DNA from: a virus
Reading direction: 5' to 3' (one strand)
DNA: 64,000 nucleotides
Virus record (IMG/VR): IMGVR_UViG_3300020478_001251
Coordinates: 19,278-83,277 of that record
Below, piece after piece: positions 52,898 to 61,600 of this stretch. Positions within the stretch are counted from its first letter, which is position 1. Every line of letters starts with the position of its first letter. Both the position numbers and the translations under genes were made by a program. The notes beneath the pieces are model-generated. The model was not told where the DNA came from. It made no database searches and saw nothing but the letters and a program-made list of their open reading frames with translations.

Positions 52898-55557
52898 TAT
52901 TTGACGACCGTAAATTTATTTGCTTTAATTCTTTTATCTGTTTGTAGAACAAAAATATAAACACCTGGTTCTAATGGTTGGTGTTCTTGGTAAACACTAA
53001 CTTCTGGTAACCAAACACTTGGTTGGTTATTAAAATCAAATGTGTGAATTCCTGATTCCACTTCTTCATCTAACAAAGTTCCCATATATTGTCCATTAGA
53101 GTTTAATATGTAAAGTTTTACATTCTCTCTTTTATCCAAATAGAACTGAAATCTTGTAGTTTCTTTAAATGGATTTGGATAGTTATAAGTTATATCATCA
53201 TCTTGTGGTTCTCCACCACCAAATGCCCAATACTTATTCCATACTAATACCATACCATCACTTCTTTCCATTATTAAATCATCACCACTTGGATTACCTG
53301 CCGCGTGTTTTCCAGTAAACCTTACAGGTGCTTCTGTCCATTCTGCATCTGGGAAATCTGCTTTGAACAATAATTTTAATCCTGTAATTGGTTCATTAAT
53401 CCAATAAGTTTCAGGTGCATTACCTGGTGAATAATCCATACCACCAAATGAAACTTTTTGCCATCCATCTTCAGGTTCATGTGTGTTTATAAATGTGAAC
53501 CATGGTCCTGGTAAATTACCAGTTTTCATATCAATAAATTCTAATTCATTTGCTTTAAATTCTACTTCAAATTCAAATCCAGCAACATTAATATTTTTCA
53601 TCTGGTCTGGAGTAATTGTTAAAGGAACTTCAATTACATCACCACTACGAACTCGGACAGTTGAATCAGCTGGTAATGTTAAAAATACATCAGGAGTAGT
53701 AGTATTCACTGCCATTTTATTTGCCCAAGTATTAGGTGCATTACCATTACCCCATCGATAAAATGTATCACCATTTACATTAATGTATCCATCCGCACCA
53801 TTACCTGGTTCTTGAACTTTTGTTCCTGTGGTATTAATATCTCCTGTAAAGAAATACCCTAAACTATCAATTGTGTAATCTGGATTAGCATCACTTGTAT
53901 AGTTAGATGAACCTGCACCTATATTAATTTGCATAGTATCTAATCCAGTTTGAATTGTATTCATTAATGGATTTGTTATTTCAATTTGTCCAAAATTTAA
54001 ATCTTCAGATTGGTCAAAATCATCATCCTCAAAGACAGTAAATTCATATTTCTGATTTCCCCAATCTTCATACCAAACATAAGGAAATGGTTGATTGTTT
54101 TCTCTTAATGTATCAATGGTTGCCCAATTCTCATAACTTGTTCCATTTAAGTGTGTGTAGTTATCAAATATCTGTGATACATATGCCCATAAGAAATATG
54201 AATCATTTAATTGAAACACATCATCACCATCCACATCTCCAATAAAGTATTCTACAGCGTTTAGTGTATCAACACCTGCTACTGATTTAAACTTATTAGA
54301 TTGAAAATTAAATGAAGCAATAGCATCATTAATATTAGTAATTGCGTATCTATCAAGTGTGTATGATGTATGACTTTCGATATCATCATCCGCATCTGGT
54401 GGATAGAAAGACATACGATATTTTTGGTTTCTCGGTAATTGTATATTCCAATACCCTTTATCATCTGTAAAAGTCGAATCATAATAACTTACTCCTAAGA
54501 ATCCCTCACCTGGTAAAGTTTGGGCTGCTGTTGTTCCCTTTTTATCATAATAAAATGTTGATGAATGGTCACCAATAACATCATCAGAATTATCTTCATC
54601 AGTATTACTTGATGTATTAGTAACTGTCTCTATATTATACCAATTATTATATTCACCTGGATTACTTTGGTCTAACTCAAATCTTATCTTCCAATAAGGA
54701 TAAGTGTTTTCGGTTACATCTAAATTATTCCCTTGAACATATCTAAAATATCCCTCAACATCAACAAGTTTTGGATGTAATGTAATATCACCTCTTGCTC
54801 CACCATCATATGTTGATTCTGTTCCCCAGTTTCCATCGATATAAACTTTATAATCTAATAGATAATCATCCGAGGCATATGTGTAATATCCACTTCCACC
54901 ATTATACAATGTTGGAACTCTAAAAGATTGTGGTTGGAAATTATCTACCACATCTTCTATTTTAAAATATAATTTTAATAATTGTTTTTGTGTTCCATTT
55001 CCACCACCAAAAGTAAAGTCTGGTTCACCATCATCATCGTCATCCACACCATGTGATACCATAGTGATTCTTAACCAATCATAACGATTATTTGCTTGTG
55101 ATATTTCACCATCAGCAGTTTGTAATGAATCAATATATCCAACATTTGAATAGTGAACAACTTCATAAGAGTAATCTGCTCCTGCAGTTGAATCACCCTC
55201 TGTTGATGCGGCTAAATGTGAACCCTTTAATACTTCTGTATCATCGTGGTCCCAATCAATTAAATCATTATCAAATACTAAATCTAATCTAAACGCCGTA
55301 ATATCTGCATCATTATCATCTAAGGTAACTTCCATTACCATAACTGAATCTCTCCAGGCATCAAAATTATTATTATAGAGAGCAGGGTTATTTATATCAT
55401 CAGCCAAATAAGTTTGTAACTGATGCGTAACCGACTCTCTCCACCAAGTAGTTGGTGTATCGTAAGTTCCCAATTGTTTGATTCTAATTATCGGTTCCTG
55501 TGCCCACGATAATGAGAGAAGCAACACAAGTGAGAACGCTTTAAGCAACTTAAACAT
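52897..55557 (-). CDS. T9SS-cargo-like surface protein with cohesin/dockerin-like regions
   Basis: 886 residues. Signal peptide MFKLLKAFSLVLLLSLSWAQ. The N-terminal part (VMEVTLDDNDADITAFRLDL) and a part near 620-770 (VFLTLPADSTVRVRSGD, EVPLTITPDQMKNINVAGFE) look like cohesin folds. Near 440 FIGDVDGDDVFQLNDSYF looks like a dockerin calcium loop. The last 90 residues (ITYNYPNPFKETTRFQFYL, VKLYILNSNGQYMGTLL, GVYIFVLQTDKRIKANKFTV) form a YPNPF-type T9SS C-terminal sorting domain. Together they suggest a secreted, surface-displayed protein. GGAG lies 7 nt before the ATG, after a structured leader of about 200 nt. Confidence 0.75.
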   Translation of the reverse strand: MFKLLKAFSLVLLLSLSWAQEPIIRIKQLGTYDTPTTWWRESVTHQLQTYLADDINNPALYNNNFDAWRDSVMVMEVTLDDNDADITAFRLDLVFDNDLIDWDHDDTEVLKGSHLAASTEGDSTAGADYSYEVVHYSNVGYIDSLQTADGEISQANNRYDWLRITMVSHGVDDDDDGEPDFTFGGGNGTQKQLLKLYFKIEDVVDNFQPQSFRVPTLYNGGSGYYTYASDDYLLDYKVYIDGNWGTESTYDGGARGDITLHPKLVDVEGYFRYVQGNNLDVTENTYPYWKIRFELDQSNPGEYNNWYNIETVTNTSSNTDEDNSDDVIGDHSSTFYYDKKGTTAAQTLPGEGFLGVSYYDSTFTDDKGYWNIQLPRNQKYRMSFYPPDADDDIESHTSYTLDRYAITNINDAIASFNFQSNKFKSVAGVDTLNAVEYFIGDVDGDDVFQLNDSYFLWAYVSQIFDNYTHLNGTSYENWATIDTLRENNQPFPYVWYEDWGNQKYEFTVFEDDDFDQSEDLNFGQIEITNPLMNTIQTGLDTMQINIGAGSSNYTSDANPDYTIDSLGYFFTGDINTTGTKVQEPGNGADGYINVNGDTFYRWGNGNAPNTWANKMAVNTTTPDVFLTLPADSTVRVRSGDVIEVPLTITPDQMKNINVAGFEFEVEFKANELEFIDMKTGNLPGPWFTFINTHEPEDGWQKVSFGGMDYSPGNAPETYWINEPITGLKLLFKADFPDAEWTEAPVRFTGKHAAGNPSGDDLIMERSDGMVLVWNKYWAFGGGEPQDDDITYNYPNPFKETTRFQFYLDKRENVKLYILNSNGQYMGTLLDEEVESGIHTFDFNNQPSVWLPEVSVYQEHQPLEPGVYIFVLQTDKRIKANKFTVVK

Positions 55558-55761
55558 TCTTTAACTCCAGTAGTGTTATATATCTATATGTTAACCATCT
55601 CACTTGCGGGTCTGCTAAGTGAGTTTCCACTTTTATTCAAGAGTCTGTGTGACTCATATTACCAATAATAACTATAATATATATTCGAAATAATATGCAT
55701 TGCACATATTATTTGTGTTATAAATCAAATACTATATATATAAATATAAATTTAAGAAAAA
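55558..55761 (-). promoter_or_regulatory. Structured leader with three hairpins before the envelope block
   Basis: About 200 nt without a gene, holding motif site 7 (55739-55748) and three perfect stems: AATAATATG with CATATTATT (55689-55697 and 55705-55713, 9 bp), GAGTC with GACTC (55641-55645 and 55651-55655), and CTCACTT with AAGTGAG (55599-55605 and 55617-55623, 7 bp). No T-run follows, so plain termination is unlikely. It may be a regulatory or stability element; no known riboswitch was recognised. Confidence 0.45.
55739..55748 (-). promoter_or_regulatory. Recurrent intergenic motif, site 7
   Basis: TATAAATATA on the plus strand, at the far upstream end of the structured leader and 182 nt from the 886-residue protein's ATG. 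The transcript from here would include all three hairpins. Confidence 0.4.
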
Positions 55762-56772
55762 TTATACATCAAATCGAACAACTATCGATGTTTGTGTTTC
55801 ATTATTTAATTTTAATGGTTTTGATAATTTACCTATTACTAACAACTCATTACTATCATTATATAATCCAATTGTTGTTGTATAAGGTTTAAATTCTGAA
55901 TGTGTTACAAATCCCTCATATTTTTCTGCCTGATTATAAAAGGATTTATAACTACCTGTTCCCTCTCCTGTTGGTTGGTCTGAAATAGGTAAGAAATTTG
56001 ACATTGAAACTGTCCCCTCGGCAAGAGTAATACTACCACTCTTTTCGAATGTAGAACTTATATTAGTTGTTAAATTATATTCATTCGGTTCACACTTTAC
56101 AATATATTCATATTCATAAATTGTTTGTGTAGATTTATATTCTAATGAATAACCAGTTCCTACTCCTACATCAGAATAAGAACCTGTATCTGTAATTACA
56201 ATTGTTCCATGTGAATAAAAAACATTTCCAATTTGTGAACCACTTCCGTTTGCTAATACACCTTGTTTTTGATTAAATGAACTTGATTTAAATGCTGAGA
56301 AACTTGCAGAATGAGCAAAATCATATAAGTTACCATCTCCATCATCTCTAATATCCCAAGTTTGTCCTTTTGATGTATCACTTATTACTACACTACCAGG
56401 TTTTATTTCCTCACCAATTAAATCTCTTGGAACAGAAAATATTCTAGCATTACCATCTAAATCTCTATTACACTTGTTATTATTATTACTACCAAATGTT
56501 CTATATGGTTCATCATTTTCATAATATAAATTTTTAATCAAATACCAATTTGGTATATCATAAAATGTACCATATCTGTATCTACTCGCTGATGGAATAT
56601 AATCCCCAAAAGATTGAGATGCGGCAGAACCTGTATTGAAGTTGAAATAAGAACCACTTTCAGCCTTTAAAACAAAATGTCCACTAGCACTATCATTTTG
56701 TGTTAATAGAAACTTTTTAAAGGCCTTAAAAGGTTTTATTGACTTATCTGATGGGTCAATGTTTTTTAACAT
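55762..56772 (-). CDS. Virion structural protein (paralogue of 56785-57798)
   Basis: 336 residues. Gly/Ser-rich with beta-strand segments. The C-terminal part (THSEFKPYTTTIGLYNDSNE, LLVIGKLSKPLKLNN, TSIVVRFDV) matches the end of the neighbour (KVYITQVGLYNDDNE, LLAIAKLSKPVLKSY, IIKVKLDF), so the two are duplicated. Similar proteins occur beside baseplate or neck genes of marine myoviruses (general recollection). There is no signal peptide. The role in the virion is unknown. Confidence 0.6.
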   Translation of the reverse strand: MLKNIDPSDKSIKPFKAFKKFLLTQNDSASGHFVLKAESGSYFNFNTGSAASQSFGDYIPSASRYRYGTFYDIPNWYLIKNLYYENDEPYRTFGSNNNNKCNRDLDGNARIFSVPRDLIGEEIKPGSVVISDTSKGQTWDIRDDGDGNLYDFAHSASFSAFKSSSFNQKQGVLANGSGSQIGNVFYSHGTIVITDTGSYSDVGVGTGYSLEYKSTQTIYEYEYIVKCEPNEYNLTTNISSTFEKSGSITLAEGTVSMSNFLPISDQPTGEGTGSYKSFYNQAEKYEGFVTHSEFKPYTTTIGLYNDSNELLVIGKLSKPLKLNNETQTSIVVRFDV

Positions 56773-56784
56773 TATTAGTTTCCC

Positions 56785-57798
56785 TTAGAAGTCAAGTTTT
56801 ACTTTTATAATAGCTTCTCTTGAATAAGATTTTAATACTGGTTTACTTAGTTTTGCAATTGCTAAAAGTTCATTATCATCGTTATACAACCCAACTTGTG
56901 TTATATAAACTTTAGGGTCTTTGTAGAAAGTTGTTTGTGTAAACGCACCATCTGAACCTGTGAAGAATGTTGGGTTAGCACTGAAGTTATACTTCTTGTT
57001 GTTTACCCTACAAAAATAATTAGTTGAACTAATTTCTTCTTCTCTACGAACTTGAACCTTAGCACCATCTGCTAATTTTTGAAATAACTTTTTACCATTA
57101 TCATCAAATGCATCTGAAGATGAACCCGCAGTTAAACTTGCTATAGAATTCATTTTAAGTGGATTCAATAATATCACTCCTAAATCAGGATAGAATGAAC
57201 CACATGCCCCATTAGTTCCTTCTGAAGCAGCTGCTGTTTTAATAACACCTACACCAGTTTCTAATGAACCACTAACCACATTAAATACTCTTCCACCCTC
57301 ATTGACTGTTGCAGAATTTGTTGCTCCACTATCATCAATGAATTTGAAATTACCAAGTTTTATTTCCCAATTACCTGGGTCAATCTTTTCTCTCATACGA
57401 GCTCGATTGAATACTATAAAATAAAACTGATTAGTTTCTGCAGAAGCACCTGTAAAAGTGAACTTCTCTGTATTAGGTGCTAATAAAACATTTGCAAATT
57501 GTCGATAATTTCCAGCAGTTTCTCTACCACCTGTTGTTAATTTAGTTGTGTTACCAGCACTACCACTTCCAAAATAGTGAGCATATCCAATATCGAATTG
57601 AACCTCAGCTGTTGAAGGTGAAGATGCTGGATTTTGATGATAAACCGAATAATAAGAACCTGTAGCGGTTTGTGTTGAACTCGTATAGAAGGCAGTTAGG
57701 GTCCCTGAGCCACCACTAAAGATACCACTCGATACCTTATTTCGTTGATTTTCTACTACATCATTCTCAAAGTCGAATCTTGTAAATACTGACATCAT
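56785..57798 (-). CDS. Virion structural protein (paralogue of 55762-56772)
   Basis: 337 residues. MMSVFTRFDFENDVVENQRN at the start, Gly/Ser-rich strands in the middle, and the GLYNDDNELLAIAKLSKP end shared with the next gene. KLGNFKFIDDSGATNSATVN and PDLGVILLNPLKMNSIASLT recall phage head or tail decoration proteins but prove no family. It follows the polybasic gene by 7 nt. Structural role inferred from context and duplication. Confidence 0.6.
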   Translation of the reverse strand: MMSVFTRFDFENDVVENQRNKVSSGIFSGGSGTLTAFYTSSTQTATGSYYSVYHQNPASSPSTAEVQFDIGYAHYFGSGSAGNTTKLTTGGRETAGNYRQFANVLLAPNTEKFTFTGASAETNQFYFIVFNRARMREKIDPGNWEIKLGNFKFIDDSGATNSATVNEGGRVFNVVSGSLETGVGVIKTAAASEGTNGACGSFYPDLGVILLNPLKMNSIASLTAGSSSDAFDDNGKKLFQKLADGAKVQVRREEEISSTNYFCRVNNKKYNFSANPTFFTGSDGAFTQTTFYKDPKVYITQVGLYNDDNELLAIAKLSKPVLKSYSREAIIKVKLDF

Positions 57799-57805
57799 TC
57801 ACTCC

Positions 57806-58606
57806 TTATAATTTACTTGGGTCTGCCTTAACTGTCACTGCAACATTATATGTAGCACCAGTTGACAACCCAATAATTGTTACATTGGTTGAAGTTTCAG
57901 TAGTTATAGAACGAGATACAACATTTACCGATTTACCTGTAATTGTTATGGAACGCTTTCTTTCTTCTTCATTCAAGAATACTGGAGTTGTTGCTCCTGT
58001 ATTAACTTGTAAATCTGCAATCTCTTGTTCCATATCTAATTCTAACTCTTTAAGAACACCAAGTCCTGCGGCAACTTCTCCACGAGCCATAGATGCTGCT
58101 CCTGCACCACCGAAAGCAAAAGGATTGAATCTTCTACCCTTTTTCTTTTTCTTCTTTCTCTTCTTCTTACTTTGAATTACGACTGGTGTTAAATTAGCAA
58201 TCGTAGCATCGTGTAATACGAAACTATATCCTGCTTCCGCATCACTACCATTTCTTGTATTCGGTGTAATGGTTTGGGTAATCCCTGGACCATTAAACGA
58301 TAATGATGGTGATGGTACTTCCAAGATTGGAAGTTTTGCTGTATTCTTTGGTAGAGATACCAATTTATATCTCATTACTTGATTCTCATCTACAAATGCT
58401 TCTAATAGTGGCATATTCTCAATAACTGCTCCGTAGTAATTAGAACCATTAGGATGAGCGGTATCCCATAAACGATAATCTACTTCATCATCTGCTAAAG
58501 CAAATTTCGTTATTTTGAACTCGTCTTGGCCTCTTGCCAATAATTCTCGACCTTTTTTGGTAAGAACGGCATCGACGGTTACGCTTGTATTATTTAAAAA
58601 TCCCAT
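57806..58606 (-). CDS. Virion structural protein with an internal polybasic run
   Basis: 266 residues. SVTVDAVLTKKGRELLARGQ and DEFKITKFALADDEVDYRLW match an N-terminal segment common in marine phage structural proteins. Near 142-158 there is SKKKRKKKKKKGRRFNPF, a strongly basic stretch followed by a small-residue patch (AFGGAGAASMARGEVA). The final 70 residues (RSITITGKSVNVVSRSITTE) look like beta strands. The basic run may contact DNA or a membrane, or be a processing site. Confidence 0.6.
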   Translation of the reverse strand: MGFLNNTSVTVDAVLTKKGRELLARGQDEFKITKFALADDEVDYRLWDTAHPNGSNYYGAVIENMPLLEAFVDENQVMRYKLVSLPKNTAKLPILEVPSPSLSFNGPGITQTITPNTRNGSDAEAGYSFVLHDATIANLTPVVIQSKKKRKKKKKKGRRFNPFAFGGAGAASMARGEVAAGLGVLKELELDMEQEIADLQVNTGATTPVFLNEEERKRSITITGKSVNVVSRSITTETSTNVTIIGLSTGATYNVAVTVKADPSKL

Positions 58607-58654
58607 TGTTTTTATCTCCTAACTGATTTCGAACTATAGATAGATATGTTCATA

Positions 58655-58664
58655 TATAAATATC
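58655..58664 (-). promoter_or_regulatory. Recurrent intergenic motif, site 8
   Basis: TATAAATATC on the plus strand, 49 nt before the structural gene starting at 58606 and 16 nt past the stop of the 1610-residue gene. Same form as the other sites. Confidence 0.4.
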
Positions 58665-58679
58665 GTTTAATTAAGTTTT

Positions 58680-61600
58680 CTATTCAACTTTTAACTTAGA
58701 ATCACCAGGTTCTTGTGTTACAAGTTTTGTTGGTGTAGTAACGATAACTTCTACTGGTTCTTTTCCATCTATAGTATTCTTTTTTGTTAATAATTGTCCT
58801 TTGTAAAATAATCTAAACAAACTTGATTCATAAGCCATACTCTGAAACTCCGCTGGTTCAAATGATGAACTAAATGGTGTATCAGTATATGCATCTAATG
58901 AACTTGTATAAATCTTATTCTTAATTTCATTGTGTTCTGATAACCTTGATTGACTTATGAATGGTTGTAATGTTTCTGTAAATTCTGTTGTTGTTCCACC
59001 AAATGTTACACTAGCAGTTGCATATAAACTACCATAATCACTTCTTGCATCTATTTGATTAAGTCTAACTAATGATGGTAGTCCAAGTGTTCCAAGTGAA
59101 CTTGATTCCATATTATGTACATTTATTAATCCATCATAATTTGGAACTTCTCCCTCAAGCACAATACTTCTATCTGTAGAACCACTTACAAAATTACTTA
59201 AGCTTAATCCTCTTACAAACTCACCTGCATTTTCAAAATAATTATTGTCAAATTCAGGAGCCTTACCTACTATTTCTTTACTTCTCTCTAATATGTGTGG
59301 TTCTATTAAAACACCAAGTGTAGCATTTGCCCTTGCTGGTATAAATTTTTCTAATTGTTTCCATATACTTCCATCGTAAAAATCTATAATTCTTAAATAA
59401 TCCCAAAAGTTATTTGTTCTTGAATATTTTTTAAAATAATCACGATTAAGTTTATCTAATCCACGATAACTTAATCTATATTGGTCTCTTGGGTCTCCTA
59501 TCTCATTATCCACATTTAAACCAGCAACACTATATGCAATGTCCTCATTTAAAATATCTACAGGAGAAAAATAAATACCAAGTTTATTACTATCTACAGG
59601 AGCTAAATCAAATGCTGAAGCTTCACTTCTTACATTATGTGTTAATGAACTAATTAGTCTTGTAGGTTCAATTCTTATCTTGGTTGCATTTCTACGATTT
59701 GGACCAATATTTGGAATTTTCATTTCTTCAATATCTGTTAAACTTCTATATGCATTTCCAGTAAATAAATTTGTAGTTCCATTATGTTTATAAGTTTCAG
59801 GATATGCTCTGTTAACAATTGATGAAGTAGTTGCGTAAGTTACATTATTATCCAATGGATATCTCAATATCATATTATCATAATAAGAAGATGTTGTATT
59901 ACCATTATAAGTTTTTGGTGCTCTAACATGATTTTCAAATGCACTTTGTGATAATGGTTCACTCCATAATCTGAATTCCATTAATGAACCACTAAATTTA
60001 GTAGATACAAATTTACTTCCACTACCACCAATATATAAATTACCATTCGATTGGAATTTATCATTCCAACTTGTTTGTGCCGCGACCGTTCCATCAACAT
60101 TTAAACTTTCTGATGTTTGGTATAAAATTTTATTTCTTCCAGCATCATATTGTTTAGCACTTAACTCGTATTTAATTTTTTGTGAAGTAGTATCTGCAGT
60201 TAAATCAGTACCACTCTGTGATACTCTTGTTAACATTACACTCCACATATCATCATTATAAAATGGTTGTAAAGATGAACTCACCAAACCAACGGATGAT
60301 GAACCACTAATTGCAAAATCTAAATATCCATATGCATCTGTTTCACCATTATCTCTCAATTGTATTGCCCAATCTCCATCCTTTTGAACAATAACTTGGT
60401 CTTTTGATATTGGACTTCTAAATCTAAACTCAATAGTTTCTGGTTTTATTCCACTTGTTGTATCATCAGCCCATGATGTTTTAACATATTCACTTGATTT
60501 AAAATCTAATGCATATGTAAACTTTCTTTTTATTTCATAACTTACTCTATCATTTAAATCTGGACCACCATATTCACGAACTCTCAACATAGAACTTGGA
60601 ATACCATAACAATTTAATAATCCCTTAACTGCTCTAATGTTACCTTTGTTTCTCAAAAAGAAAGGTAAGTTATTTAAAATTCTTTTCCATATTTCTTCTG
60701 TTACTTCTTCTTGTGGTGATTCATATTTATCTGAACCATCAGGATTTTTACCCAATAAATATTCTGGTAAAATAACTAAATCATTTCCATTATCAACTTG
60801 AAAACCAAATCCTTTTGCCACTTCACGAACAATATCTTTTGAAATACCATCAGATAATTTATTTGAATGGTCATTGATATCTGTAAAGTGTTTTAGATAA
60901 GTCCAAATTTCATCAAATTGTTGTCCTGTCATATCAACGAAATCTAAAAATACATTATTATCTCTATCATTCCCAACATGCTGTGGTATATTATTTACTA
61001 ACCTATTTTGATTCTGAATATCATATGTTTTTGCATAATCTCTCCAAGTATCAAACCAAGTTGTTGAATCTGAATGACTTGTATGATTATTTACATATGG
61101 TGTTGAACTATTATCCTTAGGCCATGTTGCATTATAATATTCACCAACTGAAGATGAAACATAAGAACCAGATTCATAATACAAATATTTTTCATATGGG
61201 TCAAAACTATTTAAAACATTATTCTTTTTATTATCAATTTCTGTTCTCGTTCCCAAAGAACCTGTTACATTATTTAATGCTAAACTTTGTGATGTATATT
61301 TTTCTACTAACTCTAATTTACTTTTAAAGTTTTCAATTCGTTTTACAGCACTACCAAAATGTACAAAATTACCAAACCCATAATCACTTGTTCCAGGTTG
61401 TGGTTCATCATCATTTTGTAGTGCATTCGTTCTTTGAGAATAATCTATATTTAATTTAACATCTAATATACTTGATGATAGTATTTGATTTTCAATATCT
61501 TGTATGACCGTTGAATCAGTTCCTACTAAATCACCATGTTTTTTAAATGGTGTTCCTCTAAATGTAATTGGATTATTAACTGAATTTAAATCTGGTACTC

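Noticed and set aside
55599-55713. Possible tRNA or rho-independent terminators in the hairpin leader.
   Set aside because: The stems do not form a cloverleaf with a T-loop sequence, and no T-run follows any stem in the direction of transcription.
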